Part shown: positions 18,679 through 27,070 of the stretch, in pieces
Layout of the letters: each line of letters begins with the position of its first letter
Position numbering within the stretch: the first letter of the stretch is position 1
Assembly: GCA_012960315.1 (NCBI GenBank)
Contig: DUBN01000078.1
Coordinates: 1 to 64,000, forward strand
From: Acidimicrobiia bacterium
GTDB taxonomy: Bacteria; Actinomycetota; Acidimicrobiia; Acidimicrobiales; Poriferisodalaceae
DNA length: 64,000 bases
Direction: 5' to 3'
Notes under the pieces: generated by a model
The model's database searches: none
What the model saw: only the letters and a program-made list of their open reading frames with translations
Told to the model about the DNA's origin: nothing
Program-made: the position numbers and the translations under genes

Positions 18679-18688
18679 GCAGGTCCAC

Positions 18689-18784
18689 ATGGGATCCCTA
18701 GTTAAAAAGCGTCGCAAACGCATGCGAAAGAAGAAGCATAAGAAGATGCTTCGACGCACGCGTTATCAACGTCGCAACAAATAA
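18689..18784 (+). CDS. 30S ribosomal protein bS22 (AURKAIP1/COX24 domain)
   Basis: A 31-residue, extremely basic peptide: MGSLVKKRRKRMRKKKHKK, then MLRRTRYQRRNK. This is the actinobacterial family related to the mitochondrial AURKAIP1/mS38 C-terminus, named bS22 in mycobacterial ribosome structures. It binds the small subunit near the decoding region. It is an isolated plus-strand gene between tRNA-Gln and ispE. AGG sits 5 nt before the ATG, and a promoter-like pair lies just upstream. Its small size makes it easy to miss, but the sequence is diagnostic. Confidence 0.92.
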   Translation: MGSLVKKRRKRMRKKKHKKMLRRTRYQRRNK

Positions 18785-18829
18785 CCATCTTAAACCAACG
18801 TAGTTAGCAGCTTCAGTTGGTTGCACTGG

Positions 18830-19564
18830 TTATGGCATTGCCGGCATCGTACGAACGGTTCGCGAGGAAACGCCTCGATGCGCAACGGGTTCATGGCGGC
18901 CCTCAACAAACCATGTGCTACCACTCCCAGCCAGGCGGGCACGGGTTCCTGTCCCCTCACTCAGGGCATCTCTCCACTCTGCTAATTCGGGTTCAACCTC
19001 AATGGCTGCTTCTTCGAGGTCGTTGCCGTGCAGTCCTGTCGGCCCATTGAGGTCGTCCCATGCGCGATAAACCTCCGGCGTCGATACCCCAATGGGTGGA
19101 ATCAGAAGGGTGATTTCTCGATCCACATGTGGCAAAGGTTCAAGTATTTCTCCTATGCCTCGGACTCGAGCTCTACCTCCGTGGAGACAGAACGCTACGT
19201 CGGCGCCTAGTGCTACGGCAGCAATCGGGTCGTTTAAACCTGCCCATCGCAAGATCGCGGCAGCATTTGTTGATCCTCCACCTAAACCTGAGCCCGCTGG
19301 GATTCTTTTTTCGATGACCACCCCAGCTTCGCGACCAACCAGCTCTAATGCACGCGAAACAAGATTATCTTCGTTGACAGGCACCTCTAACCCAGACGTG
19401 GTTGGGCGTACCACTAAATCCGAACCCTCTGATAGGGCGAGTTCGTCACAAAGATCGACTGAAACCATCTCTGCGTCGATTAAGTGATAGCCGTCGCTCC
19501 GGCGACCGGTCACACGCAACGAAAGAGTGAGCTTGGCTGGAGCGAGTAAACGGGTGGCAGTCAT
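18830..19564 (-). CDS. ispE: 4-diphosphocytidyl-2-C-methyl-D-erythritol kinase
   Basis: A 244-residue GHMP kinase of the MEP isoprenoid pathway, which phosphorylates CDP-ME. Visible are APAKLTLSLRVTGRRSDGYH (motif 1), the ATP loop IPAGSGLGGGSTNAAA (motif 2) and the C-terminal ARLAGSGSTWFVEG (motif 3). It is shorter than the usual 280-310 residues. The losses are in the middle and C-terminal regions, while all three motifs remain. The ATG overlaps the rsmA stop (ATGA). dxs, the entry enzyme of the same pathway, is at 47913. Confidence 0.93.
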   Translation of the reverse strand: MTATRLLAPAKLTLSLRVTGRRSDGYHLIDAEMVSVDLCDELALSEGSDLVVRPTTSGLEVPVNEDNLVSRALELVGREAGVVIEKRIPAGSGLGGGSTNAAAILRWAGLNDPIAAVALGADVAFCLHGGRARVRGIGEILEPLPHVDREITLLIPPIGVSTPEVYRAWDDLNGPTGLHGNDLEEAAIEVEPELAEWRDALSEGTGTRARLAGSGSTWFVEGRHEPVAHRGVSSRTVRTMPAMP

Positions 19565-20379
19565 CGTTTGGTACCTACGGAGCTTCGGGCGAGCGCTACC
19601 CAGTTGAACAAATCGAGTTCCTCTGGTCTGGAAGTAGGCGCAACGTTTGCTCTTTCCATCACTTCTTCGTCAACGCGACTCCTTAGGCTCTTGCGGAGCA
19701 TTTTGCGACGTTGGTTGAAGGCAATTCGTAGAAGTTCTATTAGCTCGGTTTCTACTTCTGATTCGATACCGTGATCGACCCGCTCGATTGCCACCAGCGC
19801 AGAAGTAACTCGAGGTCGCGGGTAGAAGACCGAGGGGGGTACCTGACCGACTACCGAAGCGTTGGCTCTGAGTGCAACACGAACTGAGACTGCCCCATAC
19901 GCGGAGTGGCCAACTGGTGCGGCCAATCTTTCACCGGCCTCTCGTTGGACCATTACGAGCATGCGATCAATCGATGGAACTTCATCTAGCACCGTAAGCA
20001 CGATCGACGTTGCGATGTTGTATGGAAGGTTCGCGACCAGATCCCATCCGGGGTTCGGAAGGGTTTCATCCCATTTTAGGTTGCGCACGTCTGCCTCAAT
20101 GATTTCGGCATGATCACCCACGAGGTCAGTCAGAATCGGGATCAAAGCCTTGTCCGTCTCGATGGCTGTTACGCGGGCGCCAGTTTCTATCAAAGCAAGC
20201 GTCAAGGATCCCAAGCCCGCGCCGATTTCAACTACCCGACTCTCAGGCCCGACACGAGACAAGCGCGCTATACGACGAACGGTATTGGGGTCGATGACGA
20301 AGTTTTGGCCGAGGCTTTTCTTCGGATCGATACCCGCATCGTTAAGCAGACGTCGAACATCGGCGAGAGACAAAGTCAT
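19561..20379 (-). CDS. rsmA: 16S rRNA (adenine(1518)-N(6)/adenine(1519)-N(6))-dimethyltransferase
   Basis: A 272-residue SAM-dependent enzyme (KsgA) that dimethylates the two adenines of the 16S rRNA 3' hairpin. Motifs are KKSLGQNFVIDPNTV, the SAM loop VVEIGAGLGSLTLAL, VTAIETDKAL and the catalytic NLPYNIATSIV. The C-terminal domain has PRPRVTSALVAI and AFNQRRKMLRKSL. The ATG at 20379 overlaps the rpf stop (ATGA). A GTG at 20403 would add eight residues but overlap rpf by 28 nt. Confidence 0.96.
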   Translation of the reverse strand: MTLSLADVRRLLNDAGIDPKKSLGQNFVIDPNTVRRIARLSRVGPESRVVEIGAGLGSLTLALIETGARVTAIETDKALIPILTDLVGDHAEIIEADVRNLKWDETLPNPGWDLVANLPYNIATSIVLTVLDEVPSIDRMLVMVQREAGERLAAPVGHSAYGAVSVRVALRANASVVGQVPPSVFYPRPRVTSALVAIERVDHGIESEVETELIELLRIAFNQRRKMLRKSLRSRVDEEVMERANVAPTSRPEELDLFNWVALARSSVGTKR

Positions 20380-21176
20380 TGGTTTACTTGCCACTTGGTC
20401 CACCCGAAGTACTTCTTACAACCAGGCCAACCATTCCAACCTTGAGCCTGCCAAAGTAAATTTGCTCGGTAGATCTGCTCCTCTTTACTAGCGTCAGCTG
20501 GATTTCCAGCCCCTCCCACCCATTGCCACGAACCCAGCGAGAATTGAAGGCCACCGAAGTAGCCGTTGCCAGTGTCCACGTCCCAGGTGCGGCGCGACTC
20601 GCACCAGGCGATGCGGTCCCACATATCCAGAGTTGGCCAACTATCGAGATATGTTTGCCCAAATATTGTTGACTCAACGTTCGGTTCAACCGATTCATTT
20701 TCGGGCTGACGACTGATAGGCACAGTCGTCGAAGTACTAGTCGTCGAAGTACTAGTCGTCGAAGTACTAGTCGTCGAAGTACTAGTCGTCGAAGTACTAG
20801 TCGTCGAAGCACTAGTCGTCGAAGCACTAGTCGTAGCGACTGCCGTTGACGCAGCCACCGAACTTTCGCGAACCGCAGTCGTTGACACAACCACCGACGT
20901 CGCCGCAGCCACAGGATCACCAACAGCCATGACCGCTTGTGTTCCTGAGAAAAGGCTCCCTACCAATGACACAGCAAGACCGCCTAAACGGAACCCGGCC
21001 TCTGAGAGATCCGGCAGCGGATCATCTGTGATCGCGCGAACGGCTGGAGGCATCTCTGGTGCATGCGCGTTCTGTCGAGAGTCATGTATTGCCATTCCAA
21101 TGACAGCAATCACCGAGGCTCCCAATAACGAGAGGACGGTGATCCTTCGCCAGCTCTTAGAAAGCACAGGTTGCAC
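20376..21176 (-). CDS. rpf: Resuscitation-promoting factor-like transglycosylase
   Basis: A 266-residue secreted or membrane-anchored protein. There is a signal/anchor segment at about 12-30 (ITVLSLLGASVIAVIGMAI) and a Ser/Thr-rich linker at about 105-150 encoded by a tandem DNA repeat. The C-terminal Rpf domain spans about 183-262, with WDRIAWCESRRTWDV (catalytic Glu193), NGYFGGLQFSLGSW and ANLLWQAQGWNGWPGC. Rpf enzymes cleave peptidoglycan and stimulate growth of dormant actinobacteria. It starts with GTG at 21176 and overlaps rsmA by 4 nt, the standard order in the phylum. Confidence 0.94.
   Translation of the reverse strand: MQPVLSKSWRRITVLSLLGASVIAVIGMAIHDSRQNAHAPEMPPAVRAITDDPLPDLSEAGFRLGGLAVSLVGSLFSGTQAVMAVGDPVAAATSVVVSTTAVRESSVAASTAVATTSASTTSASTTSTSTTSTSTTSTSTTSTSTTSTSTTVPISRQPENESVEPNVESTIFGQTYLDSWPTLDMWDRIAWCESRRTWDVDTGNGYFGGLQFSLGSWQWVGGAGNPADASKEEQIYRANLLWQAQGWNGWPGCKKYFGWTKWQVNQ
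20725..20834. repeat. 15-bp tandem repeat in the rpf linker
   Basis: Seven copies of the unit GTCGTCGAAGTACTA run head to tail, plus a partial eighth. The last two full copies read GAAGCACTA. On the coding strand each unit gives five residues of the Ser/Thr linker. Near-identity at the DNA level suggests recent slippage and copy-number variation. Confidence 0.95.
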
Positions 21177-21240
21177 CGCTACCCACTCCAGATTGCAGCC
21201 AGTTATTCGGGCCTAGCGACATCTCATAAATGCAGATTTA

Positions 21241-21999
21241 TCAGACAAAACCATAAATCTTTGATGCGTTATTCCAAGACTCTATGGCGACAGTTTCTAT
21301 CTCGACGCCTCGCGCAAGTGCTACTCCGGCGCCTACGAGCGTCACCCACCCTGGATGGTTCCGCTTGCCTCGCTGCGGAACGGGAGCTAAGTACGGTGCG
21401 TCTGTCTCCACCATGTATCGATCGGCCGGCGTTAAGGCCGCCGCCTCGCGTAACTCAGGGGCATTAGGAAAGGTCACGATTCCGCTAAACGACAAACTGG
21501 CGCCACGTTCGAGACTAGATTTCGCCTCTTCAGGACCGCCGGTGAAACAGTGGAAAATCGTGTGTTCCGGCGCACCCTCTGCGTCCAGAATGTCGAAGGT
21601 GTCCTTCCAGGCTTCCCTGGTGTGAATGACTAGCGGGAGTTGGTAGTCGTGGGCTAGTTGAATCTGATCGGCAAAGACTTGTCGTTGGGCATCACGGGGT
21701 GAGTTGTCATAGTGGTAATCGAGACCACACTCCCCAACCGCAACGATCTTAGATAGAGAAAAAAGATTTTCGAGACCCTCAATTCCGTCCTTAGCGGCGT
21801 GGGGGTGAACGCCTGCTGTGGCCCACACTCCATCGAATCCAGCGGCCCTACCGCAACACGCCACGCTGTTCTCTACCGAAGTGCCCACATCGATGAGTCG
21901 CTCCACACCAAGCTCCTTTGCTTCCTTCACCACCAAAGCGGCAAGGTCTGCGTCATCTGGCAAGTGGCAATGGTTATCGGTCCAGCGCATTTCGTTCAT
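21241..21999 (-). CDS. tatD: TatD family metal-dependent hydrolase
   Basis: A 252-residue TIM-barrel hydrolase with TatD metal ligands: DNHCHL, VGECGLDYHY, PLVIHTREAW, HCFTGG and ETDAPYLAP. TatD enzymes act as 3'-5' DNases or exonucleases in DNA repair; substrate use in this lineage is not known. It overlaps metG by 4 nt (ATGA) and lies upstream of rpf, the usual metG-tatD-rpf order. Confidence 0.95.
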   Translation of the reverse strand: MNEMRWTDNHCHLPDDADLAALVVKEAKELGVERLIDVGTSVENSVACCGRAAGFDGVWATAGVHPHAAKDGIEGLENLFSLSKIVAVGECGLDYHYDNSPRDAQRQVFADQIQLAHDYQLPLVIHTREAWKDTFDILDAEGAPEHTIFHCFTGGPEEAKSSLERGASLSFSGIVTFPNAPELREAAALTPADRYMVETDAPYLAPVPQRGKRNHPGWVTLVGAGVALARGVEIETVAIESWNNASKIYGFV

Positions 22000-23507
22000 T
22001 TGAGTCGAGGAAATAGTGGTTCTCCTTTAACGACAAGAAGGCCCGCTGGATATCCGCCCCACTCGATACTTTCCGGAAGTCGTTCCTCTTCAGCATCACC
22101 GGTGAGGCCGATCCGACGACGAATTTCTGCACAAGCGTCCGGGACGGCGGGTGAAGCAAGAATCGATACGATGCGCAGGACCTCAAGAGCGTCACCCAGG
22201 ATTGCGTCAGCTAGAGGGCCAGGTTCGGCCTTCCAAGGTTCAGCTTCCTCTAGGAAAGCATTGGTCTCTCGAATAATCCGCCATGTCGCATCGAGTGCTT
22301 CTGAAGGCGATATTCGCTCCCAAGATTCCGCAATTATTCGATATTCTCGAGCCACGATCGGAGCAAGTGGGCTGTCGGGGCGCGGCGCTGTTCCTACACC
22401 GCCGCATTTTGATCCGACCACCGTCGTTACTCGGCTTAGTAAGTTGCCGAGGTTGTTAGCAAGGTCGGCGTTGAAACGGGCAGTCATACCTTCGTGACTG
22501 AAGTCTCCGTCCGGGCCAAAAATTTGATCGTGAAGGAAATGATGGCGCACTCCGTCGACCCCAAAATCTGCAACGAGGTCCGCTGGAGCAATTTGGTTCA
22601 GTCGGGTTTTGGACATCTTTTCGCCGCCGACCAACAAAAAGCCGTGAACGTGAACTCGCTCAGGTGGAGCCAGACCAGCGCTCATCAACATTGCGGGCCA
22701 GTAAACGCAATGAAAGCGAAGGATGTCTTTGCCAATGAGATGAATTGCTGGCCAATAGTGCGAAAAGGACGCCGGATCGTCTACGTATCCCGCCGCGGTG
22801 ATGTAGTTCGTCAGGGCATCAAACCAAACATAGGTGACGTGGCCTGTGTCCCATGGCAGCGGGATTCCCCAGTCAATGGATGTTCGACTGATCGAGAAGT
22901 CGCGAAGCCCTTGGTTGATAAACCCCAACGCTTCATTTCGTTTAGTTGTCGGTAAAACGAAATCAGGATGGGTTTCGTACCAATCCCGAAGAGGTTGCTC
23001 ATAGCGGCTTAATTTGAAGAAGTAGTTCTCTTCGGCTACGTGCTCAACCGGACGGCCATGTATGGGGCAGTTTCCTAGGTCAAGGTCGTCTTCGTTGAAG
23101 TACGCCTCACAACTAACACAATAAAGGCCCTCGTAAGTTTGAAGGTCTATGTCTCCATTGTCGTAGCACGCTTGCAGCAATTTCTGGACCGCCGTGTGGT
23201 GACGCTGTTCGCTAGTCCGAATGAAGTCGTCGTTCGATATTCCGAGTTGAGCCCAAGCGTCCTGGAAACGAACAACTGTTTGATCCGCCCACTCTTTGGG
23301 AGTGCAGCCATTTTCTTCGGCGGCACGCTGAACCTTGAGGCCGTGTTCATCTGTTCCGGTCAGGAAGCGAACGTCACGTCCAAGTAGTCGATGCCATCGC
23401 GCCACGGCGTCTGCTGTGATGGTTGTGTACGCGTGCCCGATATGCGGCGCGTCGTTGACGTAATAGATCGGTGTGGTGACGTAATAAGAGTTGGTCACGC
23501 ATGCCAT
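21996..23507 (-). CDS. metG: Methionine--tRNA ligase
   Basis: A 503-residue class I synthetase. It has the HIGH motif in NDAPHIGHAYTTI, a zinc-binding insert with CVSCEAYF and NCPIHGRPVEH, and KMSKTRLNQI (KMSKS-type). The helical anticodon domain begins at about 350. The length lacks a C-terminal tRNA-binding EMAP domain. The ATG at 23507 is used. A GTG three codons later (23498) lies 7 nt after TACCAT and would make a leaderless start at VTNSYYVTTPIYY. Confidence 0.97.
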   Translation of the reverse strand: MACVTNSYYVTTPIYYVNDAPHIGHAYTTITADAVARWHRLLGRDVRFLTGTDEHGLKVQRAAEENGCTPKEWADQTVVRFQDAWAQLGISNDDFIRTSEQRHHTAVQKLLQACYDNGDIDLQTYEGLYCVSCEAYFNEDDLDLGNCPIHGRPVEHVAEENYFFKLSRYEQPLRDWYETHPDFVLPTTKRNEALGFINQGLRDFSISRTSIDWGIPLPWDTGHVTYVWFDALTNYITAAGYVDDPASFSHYWPAIHLIGKDILRFHCVYWPAMLMSAGLAPPERVHVHGFLLVGGEKMSKTRLNQIAPADLVADFGVDGVRHHFLHDQIFGPDGDFSHEGMTARFNADLANNLGNLLSRVTTVVGSKCGGVGTAPRPDSPLAPIVAREYRIIAESWERISPSEALDATWRIIRETNAFLEEAEPWKAEPGPLADAILGDALEVLRIVSILASPAVPDACAEIRRRIGLTGDAEEERLPESIEWGGYPAGLLVVKGEPLFPRLK

Positions 23508-23554
23508 GGTACCGACCCGCGTTCGCGCAGCCGTGGGCCTTTAATACTTAGGTT

Positions 23555-24406
23555 TCATTCCTCAACTGCGAGGGCAAGGGCGTACACCCGATTGCGAGCA
23601 ACCCCAAGAGTCGTTGCTACGAGATCAATCGCGGCGCGCCTGGTCTCCCCACTCGCCAACTCTTCGCGTAACGCTGCCACAACAGTCTCGTCATCGACTT
23701 CTCTCTGCGGAGCCCCACCAACAACGATGGCGATCTCACCCTTCACGTCACCAGAGAAACGGGCCGCAAGTTCTGTCAGAGTTCCGCGTGCGGTTTCCTC
23801 ATAGAGCTTGGTCAACTCGCGCATTACGGCCGCGGGACGGTCACCACCACAAAAGTTCGCGAGGTCATGGAGCGTTACCCGCAACCGCCGAGGTGATTCA
23901 AACAACACGGTCGTTCGAGTTTCAGCCGCTATTGAGGCCAACCGGGCCTCTCGTTCCTTGCCTTTCCTCGGCAAGAAACCTTCCATCACCCATCGCTTCG
24001 TCGGGAGCCCGGAAAGGACCAAGGCGGCAACAGCCGCAGTAGGACCTGGGGCGACGGAAACTCGATATCCCTCTTCTGAGACGTACTTCACTAAACGCTC
24101 GCCCGGATCAGATATCGCTGGTGTCCCCGCATCACTCACCAACGCCACATCGTGGCCTTGGTCAAGCAAAGCGATCACTGTTGACCCAATTGAGACTTCA
24201 GTGTGTTCGTTGGCAACAAGCAGACGACGGGCACGCAAACCGAGATGCTCAAAAAGTTTTCCCGTTCGTCGGGTGTCTTCACAGGCAACTGCCCCCGCCC
24301 GTTCCAGAATTTCGCGAGCTCGTTGCGATATGTCACCCAAATTACCAATTGGGGTGGCCACTAAGTACAGCGTCCCCCGATTCGTTGTTTCAGAAAATTC
24401 ATTCAT
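23555..24406 (-). CDS. rsmI: 16S rRNA (cytidine(1402)-2'-O)-methyltransferase
   Basis: A 283-residue tetrapyrrole-methylase-fold enzyme. Motifs are LYLVATPIGNLGDISQRA, ACEDTRRTGKLFEHL, DAGTPAISDPGERLV, PGPTAAVAALVLSGLP and FEGFLPRKG-like VMEGFLPRKGKER. It 2'-O-methylates C1402 of 16S rRNA in the decoding centre. The frame is open upstream, but the Met at 24406 begins directly before the conserved core. A shortened C-terminal domain ends with VARNRVYALALAVEE. Confidence 0.95.
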   Translation of the reverse strand: MNEFSETTNRGTLYLVATPIGNLGDISQRAREILERAGAVACEDTRRTGKLFEHLGLRARRLLVANEHTEVSIGSTVIALLDQGHDVALVSDAGTPAISDPGERLVKYVSEEGYRVSVAPGPTAAVAALVLSGLPTKRWVMEGFLPRKGKEREARLASIAAETRTTVLFESPRRLRVTLHDLANFCGGDRPAAVMRELTKLYEETARGTLTELAARFSGDVKGEIAIVVGGAPQREVDDETVVAALREELASGETRRAAIDLVATTLGVARNRVYALALAVEE

Positions 24407-24581
24407 TTGGCGTGACCCCAAACCATTTTGCCATTTGGCAGTTAAGTCGGCGGTAATAGACGCTGATGGCAACATCGGTTGCTGTCGAAAAGGGGCAACA
24501 CTTATTGTCACCCAACGCGGTAACTCGAACTTGGCTCATCGCCAAAGAGATAAGGGTTTCGTTTCACTAACGAGCTTGCCG

Positions 24582-25664
24582 TTATACGTTGAACCGAAAC
24601 TCAACAACGTCTCCGTCTTGCATTCGATAGTCCTTACCCTCCAGACGCAGGCGGCCGACGTCTCGCGCAGCGGACCAAGAACCCAGCTCGAGTAGAAGAT
24701 CGTGCTCGATTATCTCGGCGCGAATGAAACCTCTTTCGAAGTCAGTGTGAATTCTCCCAGCGCACTGTGGTGCTTTCCAACCATCTTTGAAAGTCCACGC
24801 GCGCGATTCTTTGTCGCCGGTAGTAAGAAAGGTGCGCAGGCCTAAGAGCCCATGCGCGGCTCGGACAAACAACGGTAGGGCACCTTCGCCTAAACCAAGA
24901 CCTTCAAGCATCTCAGACCGTTCTTCCGAAGGTAAGAGAGCGGCTTCAGCTTCAAGTTGCACGGAGAGCGGCAATACCTCAGCGCCGGGGAGCTCGTCTC
25001 CTAGTTGCGACGCCAAATCACTAGCTTGCTCGAGCTGGTCTTCCCCAATGTTCAATACAGCCATAACAGGCTTGTTGGTTAGCAAGAAGTGCTCGCGTAA
25101 GGCTGCTCGCCGGCCATCAGAAAGTTCCGATCGAAACAGCGGCGTACCGTCCGACAACAAACTCAGCGCGACTTCAAGAGCATCAACCTCTGCTACCAAG
25201 TCTGGGTCACGGGGATCGGTCCGCAGGGCTTTGCGGCGGCGATCGATTCTCGACTCAACTGACTCAAGGTCCGCGAGAGTGAGCTCAATCTCTACTATGC
25301 GCAGATGCTCCAGAGGATCACTTGGACCAGGCACATCTTCGTCATCAAAGGAGCGAAGAACAAAGACCAGCGCATCTACTTCCCTAATCCCAGCGAGGAA
25401 TTTATTTCCCAATCCCTCGCCCTGACTGGCTCCTTCGACCAGGCCACCGATATCAACAAATTCGGTCGTCGAATTCACAACTTTTTGGCTCGCACTCATT
25501 TCAGCGAGCGCATCCAGCCGGTGATCTGGGACTTTCACCACACCAACATTGGGGTCTGTTGTAGCGAACGCATATGGAGCTGCTAGGGCGCCACCTCCGG
25601 CTAAGGCATTAAAAAGGGAGGACTTACCGGCGTTCGGCAGGCCAACAAATCCAAATCTTTCCAT
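24582..25664 (-). CDS. ychF: Redox-regulated ATPase/GTPase YchF
   Basis: A 360-residue OBG-family P-loop protein: GLPNAGKSSLFNALAGGG, the G2/G3 region ATTDPNVGVVKVPD and VDIGGLVEGASQGEGLGNKFL, then LNIGED in the G4 position. YchF/Ola1 proteins prefer ATP for this reason. A coiled coil lies at about 130-200 and a TGS domain ends the protein (GRIHTDFERGFIRAEII, RLEGKDYRMQDGDVVEFRF). Ribosome-associated stress role in the family. TAGCCT lies 9 nt before the ATG, suggesting a nearly leaderless message. Confidence 0.96.
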   Translation of the reverse strand: MERFGFVGLPNAGKSSLFNALAGGGALAAPYAFATTDPNVGVVKVPDHRLDALAEMSASQKVVNSTTEFVDIGGLVEGASQGEGLGNKFLAGIREVDALVFVLRSFDDEDVPGPSDPLEHLRIVEIELTLADLESVESRIDRRRKALRTDPRDPDLVAEVDALEVALSLLSDGTPLFRSELSDGRRAALREHFLLTNKPVMAVLNIGEDQLEQASDLASQLGDELPGAEVLPLSVQLEAEAALLPSEERSEMLEGLGLGEGALPLFVRAAHGLLGLRTFLTTGDKESRAWTFKDGWKAPQCAGRIHTDFERGFIRAEIIEHDLLLELGSWSAARDVGRLRLEGKDYRMQDGDVVEFRFNV

Positions 25665-25673
25665 TGGCAGGCG

Positions 25674-25679
25674 AGGCTA
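25674..25679 (-). promoter_or_regulatory. Candidate -10 box of ychF
   Basis: On the minus strand TAGCCT is 9 nt upstream of the ychF ATG, preceded by GG as at the bL37 gene. It predicts a leader of only about 2-3 nt. No good -35 was found. Confidence 0.35.
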
Positions 25680-25768
25680 CCTGCGGGTGGGCTTATCCGG
25701 CCCTTTACGCCGTGAATCGGCAGGCAGGCTGTGAAAGAATCTAAAACAATTCGAGCAGGGAGAAGCTT

Positions 25769-26908
25769 GTGGGACCGTTAAGTGGAGTCAAAGTTATTGA
25801 GCTGGCCGGTATCGGGCCTGGCCCGTTCTGCGCCATGCTCTTAGCTGACTTAGGTGCAGATGTCGTGAGAGTTGATCGCATGGAGCAAGTCGACCTCGGG
25901 ATCGACAGAGGTCGAAAATTCAGCGTCTTAAATCGCAGTCGTAGGTCTGTTTCAATCGACCTCAAGAACCCTGACGGCGTCGAAACAGTGCTCAAACTCA
26001 TAGAAGAAGCGGACGCTCTAATTGAAGGGTTCCGACCCGGCGTCACTGAGCGACTCGGACTAGGGCCCGAAGAATGTTTCGAGCGGAACCCAAGCCTGGT
26101 GTACGGCCGAATGACCGGCTGGGGCCAGGACGGCCCGATGGCCCATGCCGCTGGGCATGACATCAACTACATCGCCTTGACCGGCGCGCTCCATGCCATC
26201 GGAGGGGCCGACAAACCATCTCCGCCGCTCAACCTTGTAGGCGACTTCGGTGGCGGCGGAATTTACCTCGCCTTTGGACTATGCGCTGCCTTGCTCGAAG
26301 CCAGAACTTCCGGCAAGGGTCAGGTAGTTGACGCCGCGATGACCGAAGGTGCTGCATCGCTGATGGGTTCTATTTACGGCATGCACGCCTCAGGGCACTG
26401 GTCCGACGAGCGCGAGGACAATGTTCTTGACGGGGGATCCTATTACTACGGGGTATATGAGACCGCTGACGGCAAGTTTGTCTCTATCGGATCAATCGAA
26501 GGCAAGTTTCACGACGAACTTCTAGAACTAACCGGCTTCGAGGACGCGCCAACGACCGCACGAAACGATCAGGAAAGCTGGAACGAGAAGAAGGCTCGAT
26601 TGGCAGAAATAATTCAATCAAAAACTCGCGACGAGTGGGACACCGTAATGCTGGGTAGCGATGTTTGCTACGCGCCGGTGCTTGACCTATCCGAAGCGCC
26701 CCAACATCCACACAACGTCGCGCGAGGATCATTTGTTGAAATCGAAGGCGTAATCCAACCCGGCCCTGCGCCTAAATTCAGTCGTACGCCCGGCAAGGTG
26801 CAGATGCCGCCTCCGGCCCCAGGTCAACACACCGACGAAGTACTCACTAATTGGGGATTCTCAATCGAAGACGTCGAGAAGTTAAGGGAAGTCGGAGCAA
26901 TCAGCTAA
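25769..26908 (+). CDS. CaiB/BaiF family 2-methylacyl-CoA racemase
   Basis: A 379-residue family III CoA-transferase-fold protein most like alpha-methylacyl-CoA racemase (Mcr). The start [19 protein letters not shown] is typical. The catalytic pair of Mcr is present as His130 ([12 protein letters not shown]) and Asp159 ([10 protein letters not shown]). CoA-binding Arg-rich [13 protein letters not shown] is also there. It would interconvert (2R)- and (2S)-2-methylacyl-CoAs so that branched or sterol side chains can be oxidised. GGGAG lies upstream of the GTG. It is divergent from ychF. A CoA-transferase role is less likely because the racemase residues are conserved. Confidence 0.88.
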   Translation: MGPLSGVKVIELAGIGPGPFCAMLLADLGADVVRVDRMEQVDLGIDRGRKFSVLNRSRRSVSIDLKNPDGVETVLKLIEEADALIEGFRPGVTERLGLGPEECFERNPSLVYGRMTGWGQDGPMAHAAGHDINYIALTGALHAIGGADKPSPPLNLVGDFGGGGIYLAFGLCAALLEARTSGKGQVVDAAMTEGAASLMGSIYGMHASGHWSDEREDNVLDGGSYYYGVYETADGKFVSIGSIEGKFHDELLELTGFEDAPTTARNDQESWNEKKARLAEIIQSKTRDEWDTVMLGSDVCYAPVLDLSEAPQHPHNVARGSFVEIEGVIQPGPAPKFSRTPGKVQMPPPAPGQHTDEVLTNWGFSIEDVEKLREVGAIS

Positions 26909-26965
26909 CACCGGTCGGGCATAACGAAGAGAAGCGTGCCTTTAGTGAATCGTTCGACACCCCGG

Positions 26966-26971
26966 TAGCCT
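26966..26971 (+). promoter_or_regulatory. Candidate -10 box giving a leaderless bL37 mRNA
   Basis: TAGCCT ends 6 nt before the ATG at 26978, so transcription would begin at the start codon itself. There is no Shine-Dalgarno sequence in front of this gene, which fits leaderless translation. Confidence 0.4.
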
Positions 26972-26977
26972 GGCGTC

Positions 26978-27064
26978 ATGTCGAAGCGCACAAAGAAGAG
27001 AAAACTCCGCGCTCGTCGCAGCAAGGCCAATCACGGCAAGCGGCCTAACATCGGGAGAGGTTGA
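26978..27064 (+). CDS. 50S ribosomal protein bL37
   Basis: A 28-residue basic peptide, MSKRTKKRKLRARRSK followed by ANHGKRPNIGRG. The C-terminal ANHGKRPN is the signature of the actinobacterial large-subunit protein bL37 first seen in mycobacterial ribosome structures. The gene stands alone between the racemase and the SGNH hydrolase (convergent, 6-nt gap). It has no evident ribosome site; a TAnnnT box 6 nt upstream suggests a leaderless transcript. This match is by memory of the motif. Confidence 0.88.
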   Translation: MSKRTKKRKLRARRSKANHGKRPNIGRG

Positions 27065-27070
27065 TCCTCC

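Noticed and set aside
20725-20834. CRISPR array
   Set aside because: The repeats are 15-bp tandem units without spacers, in frame inside rpf.
20384-20923. A 179-codon Arg/Leu-rich reading frame on the minus strand
   Set aside because: It is a shifted frame of rpf produced by the tandem repeat (LVLRR units) and has no protein family features.
24787-25425. A 212-codon plus-strand frame opposite ychF
   Set aside because: Ser/Arg-rich shadow of the conserved ychF coding strand; no independent support.
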